Assembly: GCF_000263855.1 (NCBI RefSeq)
Contig: NZ_AJWX01000002.1
Location: 356,447-420,446, forward strand
Length of the DNA: 64,000 nucleotides
DNA from: Pseudomonas sp. M47T1
GTDB lineage: Bacteria > Pseudomonadota > Gammaproteobacteria > Pseudomonadales > Pseudomonadaceae
Direction: 5' to 3'
Of the stretch, positions 41,552 through 50,698 are shown in pieces. The notes below the pieces were generated by a model. It did no database searches and was not told the origin of the DNA. It saw only the letters and a program-made list of their open reading frames with translations. The stretch's first letter is position 1. Every line of letters starts with the position of its first letter. A program made the position numbers and the translations under genes.

Positions 41552-42262
41552 CTAGTGCGCGGGGCCAAGAAAGGCCAGCCAACGGCGTTCCGCCAGGCGG
41601 AACAGGCCCACCAGCGTGAAGGTGATGGTCAGGTAGATCAGCGCGGCGATGCCAAACGACTGGAAGGTCATGAAGGTGGCCGAGTTGGCGTCGCGGGCCA
41701 CCTTGAGGATGTCCGGTACGGTGGCGGTGAAGGCCACGGTGGTGGAGTGCAGCATCAGGATCACTTCATTGCTGTAGAAGGGCAGCGAGCGGCGCAGCGC
41801 CGACGGCATGATCACGTAAGTGTAGAGCTTCCAACCGGTCAGCCCGTAGGCCTTGGCGGCTTCCACTTCGCCGTGGTTCATGCTGCGGATGGCGCCGGCG
41901 AAGATCTCGGTGGTGTAGGCGCAGGTGTTCAGGGCAAAGGCCAGGATGGTGCAGTTCATGGCGTCGCGGAAGAACGCGTTCAGCTCTGGCTGGTTGCGCA
42001 CCGCCTCGATGCTGTAGATGCCTGTGTAGCAGATCAGCAACTGGATATACAGCGGCGTGCCGCGGAACAGGTAGGTGTAGAACTGCACCGGCCAGCGCAC
42101 CCAGAAGTGTGTGGACACGCGGGCGATGGACAGCGGGATGGACACCACGAAGCCGATGGCAATGGAGGCGCTGAGCAGCCACAGGGTCATGGCCAGGCCG
42201 GTGATGTGCTGGCCGTCGGAGTACAGGAACGGGCGCCAGTATTGTTGCAAGAGTTCAATCAT
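41552..42262 (-). CDS. aotM: Arginine/ornithine ABC transporter permease AotM
   Basis: A 236-residue inner-membrane permease with five helices. The EAA loop is seen in VEAAKAYGLTGWKLYTYVIM PSALRR (near residue 145), which contacts the ATPase. It overlaps aotQ by 4 bases and is 9 bases from aotO. HisM/AotM family by overall resemblance. Confidence 0.85.
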   Translation of the reverse strand: MIELLQQYWRPFLYSDGQHITGLAMTLWLLSASIAIGFVVSIPLSIARVSTHFWVRWPVQFYTYLFRGTPLYIQLLICYTGIYSIEAVRNQPELNAFFRDAMNCTILAFALNTCAYTTEIFAGAIRSMNHGEVEAAKAYGLTGWKLYTYVIMPSALRRSLPFYSNEVILMLHSTTVAFTATVPDILKVARDANSATFMTFQSFGIAALIYLTITFTLVGLFRLAERRWLAFLGPAH

Positions 42263-42987
42263 CGCACGGCCTCCCGGCTGCCTGCGCTGTAACGCCGTTC
42301 GGCCCAGCGCAACACCAGGTTGGAGGCGCTGGTGATCAGCAGGTAGATGATGGCGGCCAGCACCAGGAAGTAGAACAGCTGGTAGGTGCTTTTGCCGGCG
42401 TCCTGCGCGGCCTTGACCAGGTCGGCCAGGCCGATGATCGATACCAGCGCGGTGGCCTTGAGCATCACCATCCAGTTATTGCCAATGCCCGGCAGGGCAA
42501 AGCGCATCATTTGCGGGAACACCACGTAGCGAAAGCGCTGGCTGCGCTTGAGGCCGTAGGCGGTGGCCGCTTCCACCTGACCGCGCGGGACGGCCAGGAT
42601 GGCGCCGCGGAAGGTTTCGGTGAAATAGGCGCCATAGATGAACCCGAGGGTGATCACACCGGAGGTGAATGGATCGATCTCGATGTAGTCCCAGTCCATG
42701 GCATCTGTGAGATTGGTCAGCCAGGTTTGCAGGCTGTAGAAGATCAGCAGCATCAGCACCAGGTCGGGTACGCCGCGGATCAGGGTGGTGTAGAGCTGGG
42801 CGGGCACGCGCAGCATCTTGAGGCTGGAGAGTTTGCAGCTGGCGCCCAGCAGGCCCAGGCAAACGCTCACCAGCAGTGACAGCACTGCCAGCTTGATGGT
42901 CATCCAGGTGCCTTCCAGCAGGATCGGGCCAAAGCCCTTCAAGCTGAATGCCGAAAGCCCCAGGCTTTGTAATAGGTCGTCGAACAT
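42259..42987 (-). CDS. aotQ: Arginine/ornithine ABC transporter permease AotQ
   Basis: A 242-residue permease, HisQ type. Helices include TIKLAVLSLLVSVCLGLLGA, and the EAA loop is VEAATAYGLKRSQRFRYVVF PQMMR near residue 150. It begins after an intercistronic hairpin that separates it from aotJ, and overlaps aotM by 4 bases. Confidence 0.86.
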   Translation of the reverse strand: MFDDLLQSLGLSAFSLKGFGPILLEGTWMTIKLAVLSLLVSVCLGLLGASCKLSSLKMLRVPAQLYTTLIRGVPDLVLMLLIFYSLQTWLTNLTDAMDWDYIEIDPFTSGVITLGFIYGAYFTETFRGAILAVPRGQVEAATAYGLKRSQRFRYVVFPQMMRFALPGIGNNWMVMLKATALVSIIGLADLVKAAQDAGKSTYQLFYFLVLAAIIYLLITSASNLVLRWAERRYSAGSREAVR

Positions 42988-43007
42988 GGATCAGGCCTGT
43001 GCAGGTA

Positions 43008-43042
43008 GAAAAAACGCCTTCCTCCGCGCGGGAGGAAGGCGT
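43008..43042 (-). terminator. Intercistronic hairpin between aotJ and aotQ
   Basis: ACGCCTTCCTCC pairs with GGAGGAAGGCGT (43014-43025 with 43031-43042), then on the minus strand a T run follows. It follows the aotJ stop by 12 bases and is followed by aotQ. It probably ends most transcripts after the binding protein, or stabilises its mRNA, giving more binding protein than permease. Confidence 0.85.
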
Positions 43043-43054
43043 CGTTACCAAATG

Positions 43055-43834
43055 TTACTTACCGCTGTACAGGTTCAGATCACCGAAGTGTTTCTTCTGA
43101 ATGGTGTCGTAGGTGCCATCCTTGTGTAACGCTTCGATACCTTTGTCCAGCAGAGCCTTGAGCTCTTTGTTACCCTTTTTGATACCCACGGCGGTCTTGG
43201 CCGGCAGCAGGGGATCGTCAACCGGTTTGCTGACTTCGTAGTCTGCGCCCTGCGGCGATTTCAAAAAGCCCAGCTCGGCCTGCAGCATGTCCTGGATGGA
43301 GGCATCCAGGCGGCCGGAGGTCAGGTCGGCATACACCTGGTCCTGGTTGGCATAGGCCTTGGTGGTCACGCCGGCCTTGTCCAGGACGGCCTTGGCGTAG
43401 GCTTCCTGGATGGTGCCTTGCTCATAGCCCACGGTCTTGCCTTTGAGCGATTCGGGGGTGCTGTAGCCTGCACCTTTTTTGAACACCAGTGCGGTAGGGC
43501 CGGAAAACAGTTCGGCGGAGAAGTCGATGACTTTGGCACGCGCGTCGGTCACGGTCATGGACGAAATGACGCCGTCGAACTTGCCGGCGTTGAGGCCGGG
43601 GATCATGCCGTCGAAGTCGTTCTCAACCCATTTGCACTCGACTTTGAGTTCTTTGCAGATGGCGTTGCCCAGGTCGATGTCAAAGCCCACCAGGCTGCCA
43701 TCGGCGGCCTTGGATTCAAAAGGTGCGTAGGAAGGGTCCACGCCAAAGCGCAGTACCTTGTAATCCTTGGCCATCGCGGCGCCAGCAGACAAACATAAGG
43801 CCAGTGCAGAAAGGGTCAGCAATGCTTTTTTCAT
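43055..43834 (-). CDS. aotJ: Arginine/ornithine ABC transporter periplasmic binding protein
   Basis: A 259-residue periplasmic protein with a clean signal peptide (KKALLTLSALALCLSAGAAMA) and the solute-binding fold of the LAO/HisJ family: LRFGVDPSYAPFESKAADG, then LVGFDIDLGNAICKELKVEC. First gene of the aotJQMOP-type operon. Upstream is a short palindrome and one TGTCGC element of ArgR type. Confidence 0.88.
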   Translation of the reverse strand: MKKALLTLSALALCLSAGAAMAKDYKVLRFGVDPSYAPFESKAADGSLVGFDIDLGNAICKELKVECKWVENDFDGMIPGLNAGKFDGVISSMTVTDARAKVIDFSAELFSGPTALVFKKGAGYSTPESLKGKTVGYEQGTIQEAYAKAVLDKAGVTTKAYANQDQVYADLTSGRLDASIQDMLQAELGFLKSPQGADYEVSKPVDDPLLPAKTAVGIKKGNKELKALLDKGIEALHKDGTYDTIQKKHFGDLNLYSGK

Positions 43835-43860
43835 TGTGCAGTCCTTAGAACCTGAGAAGA

Positions 43861-43880
43861 GCGTACGGGTGTACGCGACA
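43861..43880 (-). promoter_or_regulatory. Palindrome and single ArgR-like half site upstream of aotJ
   Basis: GCGTAC-GGGT-GTACGC (43861-43876) is a perfect inverted repeat; overlapping its end, the minus strand reads TGTCGC (43880-43875). A single ArgR-type half site is weak evidence. Confidence 0.3.
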
Positions 43881-44032
43881 TTCGTTACCGGCGGATGCCA
43901 GACATCATTCTGATAGCAATTTTCGCACCACAGTACCCGAACGAGCGTTTAAATGGGGCGGCCTCAAAGGCTCTGGCACGGCCGCGTGCCCGAAATCGGG
44001 CGAGCCTCGAAACGCGCACCAAAAACGCGCAA

Positions 44033-45673
44033 TCAGCGCAGCAGGTCTTGCAGCGTAGCCAGACTATCGGCTTCTTCCACCGGCTTGTCATGCCGCCAAC
44101 GCAACATGCGCGGAAAACGTACGGCAATGCCGCTTTTATGACGTTTTGACAGGGCAATGCCCTCGAATCCCAGCTCGAACACCAGGGTGGGGCGCACGCT
44201 GCGCACCGGCCCGAACTTTTCCACGGTGGTCTTGCGCACGATGGCGTCCACCTGGCGCATTTCCTCGTCGGTGAGGCCTGAGTAGGCCTTGGCGAACGGC
44301 ACCAGCGTGCGCTCGCTGGCGTCGGCAGGCCCGTCCCACACGGCAAAGGTATAGTCGGTATAGAGGCTGGCGCGTCGACCATGGCCAGCCTGGGCATAGA
44401 TCAGCACGGCATCGACACTGAACGGGTCGACTTTCCATTTCCACCACACGCCCATGTCCTTGGTGCGGCCCACTCCGTACAGCGCGTCGCGGGCCTTGAG
44501 CATCATGCCTTCCACCCCCAGGCGCCTGGAGTCTTCGCGCTGGCGTTGCAGGTCGAGCCAGTCGCTGCCGTGCAATACGGGGGACAGGCGCAACTCCGGA
44601 TGGGCGACGGCCCTCACCACGTTCTCCAGTTGCTCGCGGCGCTGGTGCTGGTTGCGGTTGCGCCAGTCATGGCCCTGCCACTCCAGCAGGTCATAGGCCA
44701 GCACGGCCACGGGTATCTCATCGAGCAATTTGCGGCTCAGCGTTTTGCGGCCAATGCGCTGTTGCAGTAGGGCGAATGGTTGTACGCGATCATCGTTCCA
44801 CACCACGATCTCACCATCGATCACGGTGCCGTCGGGCAAGGTTGCTTGCAGCACGTGCAGTTCGGGAAAGCGCTCGGACACCAGTTCCTCCCCGCGTGAC
44901 CAGATCCACAGGCGGCCGTCGCGCTTGACCAGTTGCGCGCGAATGCCGTCCCACTTCCATTCCACCTGCCAGTCACTGACCGGGCCTAGCAAGGTGTCGA
45001 ACTGATCTGCGGGCTGTTGCAGGGAATGGGCGAGGAAAAACGGGTAGGGCTGGCCACCGCGCTGGGCATGCTCGTCGTCCGATTCGGCGGCGATCAGTTG
45101 CTGATAGCTGGCCGCCGTGGGTCGGTGCGCCAGGTCGGTGTAGCCTACCAAGCGTTGGGCCACGCGCTTGCTGTCGATGTCCGCCAACTGCGCCAGGGCG
45201 CGGGTCACCAGCAGCTTCGAGACGCCCACGCGGAAACTGCCGGTGATCAGTTTCACGCACACCAGCAGGCTTTGCCGGTCCAGTTGGGCCCACAGCGCTG
45301 GCAGGCGTTCGGCCAAGAGCTCGGGTGGCTGGCCGCGCAGGGGTAACAGTGCTTGCTCTACCCACCAGGCCAGGCCCTGGTCGCTGCTGTGCGCCGACTC
45401 GGGCAGCAGCAGGGAAAAGGTTTCGGCCAGGTCGCCTACCGCCTGGTAGCTTTCCTCGAACAGCCAGCCGGGCAGGCCACTGGTGCCCACTGCTATCTCG
45501 CGCAATACGCGGCTGGGCACCAGTTGCCGGGGGCGGCCGCCGGACAGAAAATACACCGCCCATGCGGCGTCGGCCGCGTCGGCGTGGCTGAAGTAGTCCA
45601 GCAGGGCATCGCGCTTGGCGTTGGTGGAGGTGGTTTCGTCCAGGCGCGCGTAAAGCTCGGCAAAGGCTCTCAT
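44033..45673 (-). CDS. ATP-dependent DNA ligase (ligase-associated repair cluster)
   Basis: A 546-residue ATP ligase. The adenylation motif is EWKWDGIRAQLVKRDG (catalytic Lys near residue 245); the nucleotidyltransferase motifs III-IIIa (DGTVIDGEIVVW) and V (WKWKVDPFSVDAVLIYAQAG) follow, then an OB fold. The first 200 residues form the DNA-binding domain of LigB/LigC-type bacterial enzymes. It is coupled to the exonuclease gene upstream by a 4-base overlap. It likely seals breaks in a non-replicative repair route. Confidence 0.92.
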   Translation of the reverse strand: MRAFAELYARLDETTSTNAKRDALLDYFSHADAADAAWAVYFLSGGRPRQLVPSRVLREIAVGTSGLPGWLFEESYQAVGDLAETFSLLLPESAHSSDQGLAWWVEQALLPLRGQPPELLAERLPALWAQLDRQSLLVCVKLITGSFRVGVSKLLVTRALAQLADIDSKRVAQRLVGYTDLAHRPTAASYQQLIAAESDDEHAQRGGQPYPFFLAHSLQQPADQFDTLLGPVSDWQVEWKWDGIRAQLVKRDGRLWIWSRGEELVSERFPELHVLQATLPDGTVIDGEIVVWNDDRVQPFALLQQRIGRKTLSRKLLDEIPVAVLAYDLLEWQGHDWRNRNQHQRREQLENVVRAVAHPELRLSPVLHGSDWLDLQRQREDSRRLGVEGMMLKARDALYGVGRTKDMGVWWKWKVDPFSVDAVLIYAQAGHGRRASLYTDYTFAVWDGPADASERTLVPFAKAYSGLTDEEMRQVDAIVRKTTVEKFGPVRSVRPTLVFELGFEGIALSKRHKSGIAVRFPRMLRWRHDKPVEEADSLATLQDLLR

Positions 45674-46674
45674 GCGCTGGCCTGCTCGTCGTCATCCCCG
45701 TATTCGGTGGTGAAGCCCTGGGCATCCAGGCCTGCCTCGCGCAGGTAACGCACCAGCACGGCCACCGAGCCGTGGGTGACCATCACGCGTTCGGCGCCGG
45801 TCTGTTCGATGGCCCACAACAGGCCCGGCCAGTCGGCGTGGTCGGACAGCACAAAACCACGGTCTACACCGCGCCGCCGGCGGGTGCCGCGCAGGCGCAT
45901 CCAGCCGCTGGCGAAGGCGTCGCTGTAGTCGCCGAAGCGGCGCATCCAGGTACTGCCGCCGGCCGAAGGGGGCGCCAGAATCAGGGCCTGGCGCAACGCC
46001 GGGTCGGTCTTTTTGAAGTCGCCGGCGTAGAGGGTTTCGGGGATGCGCACGCCGCCTTCGCGGTACACCCGGTTCAGCGGTTCGACCGCGCCATGCACCA
46101 GGATCGGGCCGATGCTGGCGTCGATGCCGTGCAGGATGCGCTGGGCCTTGCCGAAAGCGTAGGCGAACAGCACGCTGGCCTTGCCGGCCTGGGCGTTGGC
46201 GCGCCACCAGGCGTCGATTTCACTGAATATTTCCTGCTGCGGTTGCCAGCGGTAGAGGGGCAGGCCGAAGGTCGACTCGGTAATGAACGTGTGGCAACGC
46301 ACCGGCTCGAACGGCGCGCAGGTGCCGTCGGCCTCGACCTTGTAGTCGCCGGAAGCGACCCAGACTTCACCCTGATATTCCAGGCGCACCTGGGCCGAAC
46401 CCAGCACGTGGCCGGCGGGGTGGAAGCTGAGGGTGACGCCGTGGTGCACCAGCCGTTCACCGTAGTCCAGGGTTTGCAGGTTGATGTCGGCGCCCAGCCT
46501 TGCGCGCAGTATGCCGGCCCCGGGGCTGGCGGCCAGGTAATGCTGGTTACCGGTGCGTGCGTGGTCGCCATGGCCGTGGGTAATCACCGAGCGTTCCACG
46601 GGCCGCCAGGGGTCGATGTAGAAATCCCCGGGCGGGCAATACAAGCCTTCGGGGCGAGCGATGACGAGGTCCAT
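45670..46674 (-). CDS. Ligase-associated DNA exonuclease (metallo-beta-lactamase/beta-CASP)
   Basis: A 334-residue nuclease of the metallo-beta-lactamase fold, related to Snm1/CPSF proteins. The metal motif is VITHGHGDHARTGNQHYL near residue 32; FHPAGHVLGSAQVRLE and GDYKVEADG give further ligands; FVLSDHADWPGLLWAI near residue 270 is the beta-CASP motif. It is the first gene of the repair set, overlapping the ligase by 4 bases. Confidence 0.92.
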   Translation of the reverse strand: MDLVIARPEGLYCPPGDFYIDPWRPVERSVITHGHGDHARTGNQHYLAASPGAGILRARLGADINLQTLDYGERLVHHGVTLSFHPAGHVLGSAQVRLEYQGEVWVASGDYKVEADGTCAPFEPVRCHTFITESTFGLPLYRWQPQQEIFSEIDAWWRANAQAGKASVLFAYAFGKAQRILHGIDASIGPILVHGAVEPLNRVYREGGVRIPETLYAGDFKKTDPALRQALILAPPSAGGSTWMRRFGDYSDAFASGWMRLRGTRRRRGVDRGFVLSDHADWPGLLWAIEQTGAERVMVTHGSVAVLVRYLREAGLDAQGFTTEYGDDDEQASA

Positions 46675-46798
46675 GGGTGGCGGCTTCTGGCTGGGGGCTT
46701 AAACTTCAGAGGCGTGCTGCGTGCAGGAAGTTCGTTCCGCCTGTGGCGGGTGCGAGGGTGTGGTAGCTTGGTGATTCCATCAGTCGAGGATTGTGGTC

Positions 46799-47350
46799 AT
46801 GAACCTGCGCTGGATGACGGTACCCCTGTTGTTGCTTGCGGCCAGCGGTACGGTGTTGGCCGCTGACTGCCCCCAATTGCTGCAAGGCCAGATGACCAAG
46901 CTGCGCGGCAAAGACTCCATTGACCTGTGCCAGCGCTTCGCCGGCAAGCCGCTGGTAGTGGTCAACACGGCCAGTTACTGTGGCTTTGCACCGCAGTTCA
47001 ACGGCCTCGAAGGTTTGTACGTGCGCTACAAAGGCCAAGGCCTGGAAATGATTGGCGTGCCGTCCAACGACTTCAAGCAGGAAGCCCAGGACACGGCGGA
47101 AACCGCCAAGGTGTGCTACGCCAACTATGGCGTGACCTTCACCATGACCCAGCCGGCTGCCGTGCGTGGTTCGAACGCCACCCACCTGTTCAAGGTGCTG
47201 GCCGAGCAGAGCAGTGCACCGAAGTGGAATTTCTATAAATACGTGGTGGACCGCCAGGGCAACGTCATTGCCAGTTTTTCCAGCATCACCAAGCCCGATG
47301 ACCCAGACCTGATTGCGGCCGTGGAAAAGGCGATTGCCTCCAAACCGTAG
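46799..47350 (+). CDS. Periplasmic glutathione peroxidase-like protein
   Basis: About 183 residues: a signal peptide ([20 protein letters not shown]) and a glutathione-peroxidase fold with the catalytic cysteine in [20 protein letters not shown] (C61), the NxxxF-type FTM...segment, and the [12 protein letters not shown] motif. Periplasmic cysteine-type members probably use thioredoxin-like reductants rather than glutathione. A terminator shared with fadL lies behind it. Start could also be a GTG two codons upstream. Confidence 0.82.
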   Translation: MNLRWMTVPLLLLAASGTVLAADCPQLLQGQMTKLRGKDSIDLCQRFAGKPLVVVNTASYCGFAPQFNGLEGLYVRYKGQGLEMIGVPSNDFKQEAQDTAETAKVCYANYGVTFTMTQPAAVRGSNATHLFKVLAEQSSAPKWNFYKYVVDRQGNVIASFSSITKPDDPDLIAAVEKAIASKP

Positions 47351-47385
47351 CAGCAACTTTCTTGTGGGGCGGGATACGGCCCATG

Positions 47386-47412
47386 AAAAAACCCGCCGAA
47401 GCGGGTTTTTTT
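47386..47412. terminator. Bidirectional terminator between the peroxidase-like gene and fadL
   Basis: AAAAAACCCGC pairs with GCGGGTTTTTT around CGAA. It ends the peroxidase-like transcript on the plus strand and the fadL transcript on the minus strand. Confidence 0.94.
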
Positions 47413-47428
47413 GCTGCAGGTACGTGGA

Positions 47429-48697
47429 TCAGAAGCGGTAGGTAATCGAGGTACCGAAACCGCTGGCGCTGTTCTTGTACTTGGAGCTGTAGGCCAGGGC
47501 GGTGCCCGGGTCTTCGTTGATCTTCACGCTCTCTTCCCACAGGTAGGAGTAGGCGAAGTCCAGGGTGATGTTGTCCACCGGGGTGTAACCCACGCCGAAG
47601 CTGACGGCCTGGCGGTCGCCGGTAGGGATGCGTGGCGAACGGTTGACGTTGTTGGTGGGCGACTGGTCAACGGAGTAGCCGGCGCGCAGCACGACTTGTT
47701 TGTTCAACTGGTAGGCGGCACCGATGGCATGAGCCCAGGTGTCGTGCCAGTTTTGCTCTTCGGTGTTGGTCGCCAGCGTGGCCAGCTGGGCCGGTAGGCC
47801 GGTGGTCTCGACGGTAATGTCTTTCAGGCGGCTCCAGCGGGTCCAGGTGCTACCGGCGTAGACGGTCCAGTCATCACCCAGCTTCTGGGTAATGGAGAAG
47901 TCAACGGATTCCGGAGTGTCCAGATCCAGCGAAGCGTCGTAGCTTTTGCCACTTACCCCCAGCAGGCTGAACGTGCCGCCACTGACCTTTGTGTCGCCAT
48001 CCAAGTGGTAGTCAACCTTGGAGTGGTAGGTCAGACCCAGGCTGGTAGTCGGCGTGGCCTGTACCAGGATACCGGCGTTGAAGCCGATAGCGGTGTCGTT
48101 ACCGTTGATCTTGACCTTGCCGTCGTTGGTGCCAGGCGTGAAGGCGTTTGGCACCATCGAGCTCAACTCGCCGTCGATGCGGTTGATGGTTGGACCAAAA
48201 CCGATCGATACCACGTCGTTGAAGGCGTAGCTGACGGTTGGCTGGAAGGTGATGACCTGCACCTTGCTCTTGTTGGCAAAGTAACGGCCGGCAAAGTCGC
48301 TGTGGTAGTCAGTGATCAGACCGAACGGCACATAGAAACCGACACCGAACGCCCAATGATCATCAATCGGCTTGACGTAGTAGCCCATGGGAACCGTGGT
48401 CATCGGCACCATGTCGCCGCCTTCTTTGCCACCGAAGTTGCTCTTGGTGTCGCTGATGTCGGTTTTCGCGTCGATGACGGCGGCACCTACGGTCACTTGC
48501 TCTTTCTTGAGACGCGACATACCGGCAGGGTTGCCGTAGATGGTGCTGGCGTCATCGGCAGAAGAAGAGCGGCCAGCAAAGCCGGTGCCCATGCCACTGA
48601 TGCTGGTTTCGTTGATGGCAAAGCCACTGGCGAACAGCTGGGTGGACGCGACTGTAACGGCGATGCTGAGTGTGGTCTTGAGCATTACTTTTTTCAT
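47429..48697 (-). CDS. fadL: FadL/OmpP1-type outer membrane long-chain fatty acid transporter
   Basis: A 422-residue 14-strand outer-membrane barrel. It has a signal peptide and the hatch segment FAINETSISGMGTGFAGRSS followed by STIYGNPAGMSRL, the hallmark of FadL/TodX. It ends in an outer-membrane signature ...YRF. FadL proteins admit long-chain fatty acids or other hydrophobic compounds (TodX for toluene). Substrate cannot be chosen; no degradation genes are adjacent. Confidence 0.88.
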   Translation of the reverse strand: MKKVMLKTTLSIAVTVASTQLFASGFAINETSISGMGTGFAGRSSSADDASTIYGNPAGMSRLKKEQVTVGAAVIDAKTDISDTKSNFGGKEGGDMVPMTTVPMGYYVKPIDDHWAFGVGFYVPFGLITDYHSDFAGRYFANKSKVQVITFQPTVSYAFNDVVSIGFGPTINRIDGELSSMVPNAFTPGTNDGKVKINGNDTAIGFNAGILVQATPTTSLGLTYHSKVDYHLDGDTKVSGGTFSLLGVSGKSYDASLDLDTPESVDFSITQKLGDDWTVYAGSTWTRWSRLKDITVETTGLPAQLATLATNTEEQNWHDTWAHAIGAAYQLNKQVVLRAGYSVDQSPTNNVNRSPRIPTGDRQAVSFGVGYTPVDNITLDFAYSYLWEESVKINEDPGTALAYSSKYKNSASGFGTSITYRF

Positions 48698-48841
48698 TAT
48701 TAGAACTCCATGTGATCACCGAAGCGAAAACTACCAACATTTTCGTCGCGGCGCTATAGCCCGTATCGCTGGAGATAGAGCGGTTTTGTAGGACAATCCG
48801 ACCAGATTTGCGGGTTATAAGCTGGCTTTATGCCATGATGT

Positions 48842-49324
48842 TCAGCTGGCTAATCTGTCAGTAACGGTGATGCAGGTTGTCCAGGCGGCGGTGAAATCCC
48901 TTAAACGCCCCTGAGGCTGGAAGGTTTGGCGCCATATTCTGGCCATGCCGATAACATCATCGGCCTGTGGCAAGGGCGCTTTTTGCTCTTCGATCAACAG
49001 CCACGCAATAGCGGTGGCGTATCGCAGGTTGACGGTCAATTCCTGGTGCGGGCCACTTAAAAAAGCATGTTGGCTGGCCAGCCCCCTCACGAGGCTCGCC
49101 AGATCGGGGTCAAGGGCCAGGTAGCTGTCCCATAACGCCTGATGGCGCAGGGCGCCAATGCGGTACAGGCCATGACCGCGGCGGCCGTGCAACTCGGTGC
49201 CCAGCGCCGACTGGCTGGCGGCCACGCCTAGCAGCAAGGCTTCGGCCGTGGCGCAGTGACGGCCCAGGTACATCAACGTCGGGCGTATCACGTACTGGCT
49301 CAATTCCCGCGCGGCGATACCCAT
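48842..49324 (-). CDS. Hypothetical protein, possibly lysozyme-fold (transglycosylase-like)
   Basis: 160 residues without a signal peptide. The segment from residue 28 (ALLLGVAASQSALG, then RRGHGLYRIGALRHQALWDSYL) resembles a family of phage-type structural or lysozyme-like proteins known to me with AxxESxxG followed by GLWQMEPxTHxxIW. In this copy the usual glutamate is glutamine, so a lytic activity is doubtful. The remaining domain (LRYATAIAWLLIEEQKAPLP) also occurs in that family. The start has AAGGAG nearby. Assignment is tentative. Confidence 0.55.
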   Translation of the reverse strand: MGIAARELSQYVIRPTLMYLGRHCATAEALLLGVAASQSALGTELHGRRGHGLYRIGALRHQALWDSYLALDPDLASLVRGLASQHAFLSGPHQELTVNLRYATAIAWLLIEEQKAPLPQADDVIGMARIWRQTFQPQGRLRDFTAAWTTCITVTDRLAS

Positions 49325-49778
49325 AAGCTCCTTCGACCTCTCCTGTCTGGCCGACGAAGCCCGGTGCTTGGCAGCAGTGAATCGGCAGGCTCCATCGGAA
49401 GCGGCGCTAACCGCTTGAATTGAAGTGTAGTGTCAAATTTGTGCTGTAAAGGGCTGTTTTTAAATTATTTGCCGGTGACGAGAACCTGGGGATATGCCCT
49501 GAGGTGATAAGGCAAATTATAAGGAAGACCTATCGGAGCACTGCGGTTTCGTGGCGGGACAAACAAGGCGGACGGTGGAGATGTCACTGATTGTGCACGC
49601 TCCAAACACAGGTAGGAGAGCGCCGTGTCCGCGAAGCGCCGCGGGCATGGCCGCCCCGTCGCTCCTGCCGTTTGCTTCCAGCGTAGCGTCCCAGTGGCCT
49701 CTTTACCGTCCGCCTTGTGTGCACGGCGCAGCCTGTGCGTGGCGGCGGGGTGGGCGGCTGAAAATCGATGAAAAGGCC
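49325..49778. other. Gene-free gap of about 450 bases
   Basis: AT-rich near 49420-49540 (probably the promoter region of the gene ending at 48842), GC-rich after 49600. I see no gene that can be supported; the 82-codon frame at 49551 has arginine- and proline-heavy content typical of a shadow frame. Confidence 0.5.
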
Positions 49779-49805
49779 AAAAAAAGCCCCGCTCAGTAGC
49801 GGGGC
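49779..49805 (-). terminator. Rho-independent terminator of the small gene at 49827-50048
   Basis: GCCCCGCT pairs with AGCGGGGC around CAGT (49786-49805), and seven A bases (T on the minus strand) follow. Confidence 0.92.
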
Positions 49806-49826
49806 CTCGGGTGTTGCCTGTTCGCT

Positions 49827-50048
49827 TTAGGCGACCAGTGCCTGGCGCGTACGATCGATAACGGCTTGCAGCGGTTCAGCGCTGGAGTATTGCTCCGGGT
49901 ACAGGCGTTCGCTGTGGCGGGCAATACCGTGCTCGTTGACGATCGTGAAGCTGAAGCAGCCTTTGCGAGCGGCCATGATCAGGCAGTTCATTGGTGCAAA
50001 CGCGTGGGTCAGGGTGCGAATGGCATCTTGAGTATGGATAGTGTTCAT
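49827..50048 (-). CDS. Small hypothetical protein (73 residues)
   Basis: Seventy-three residues beginning MNTIHTQDAIRTLTHAFAPM and then NCLIMAARKGCFSFTIVNEH, an alpha/beta pattern, ending in a helix (EPLQAVIDRTRQALVA). No signal peptide or motif. A terminator follows directly, supporting a real transcription unit. I cannot name the family; it reads like a conserved pseudomonad small protein. Confidence 0.65.
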   Translation of the reverse strand: MNTIHTQDAIRTLTHAFAPMNCLIMAARKGCFSFTIVNEHGIARHSERLYPEQYSSAEPLQAVIDRTRQALVA

Positions 50049-50673
50049 AGTTATTGGATGTTCCTGCAAAAGACACGGATAAGATCCGTGCGCACTAAAA
50101 ACGTTCCAGTAACGCGGGCCACCATTGGCCGGACGAAGAACCTGACTGGAACAAAAGCAGCCAGTGTGAAGCGCATTTAAAATGTGGCGCTTGGGCTGAC
50201 CGGTAGGTACTTAGGAGGACAGGCAGCACACCGGGGCAAAGGTTCGCTGCCCGTGGGTGAAGATCCTGATCAATCAGCAGGTTGGTTGGGTCAGAGTAAA
50301 GAGGCTTGGCATCGATGCCTGGCGTTGGCCACGGCTCGTGAAGTGTTTACCTGGAAACCATCGAGTTGGTCGGTCCGCTGTTTCAGCAGGGGGTTCGCTT
50401 TGCTGCGAACAACGTGCTGGAGGACTGTGTCGACCGTAAATTGACTTTCAGCTTGGTACTAACGGTTCCAAGACTAATCGATAGCCTGGGTAACTTGCAA
50501 GGATTTTTTTAATGTACTGGATGCATGGGCAGTACTCGATGCTCAGCAGACCAGTTTGCCTCGTGACGCACCCGTTGGGAAGCCCCCCAGGGCGGCGTTT
50601 TCACCGCTTTACTTGACAGCGAGTACGAAAATGGTGCGGTCGGACGCCTTCATTGAGGGCGGTTGTACACATA

Positions 50674-50698
50674 CTGCCCCACAATTGTCATGGGGCAG
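50674..50698. other. Perfect stem-loop CTGCCCCA/TGGGGCAG
   Basis: Eight paired bases enclose a nine-base loop. Without a T run on either side it does not look like a terminator; it could be part of an unannotated RNA. Confidence 0.4.

Noticed and set aside
50184..50444. 86-codon frame in the gene-poor gap
   Set aside because: No ribosome site, tryptophan- and serine-heavy composition, and an equally open neighbouring frame.
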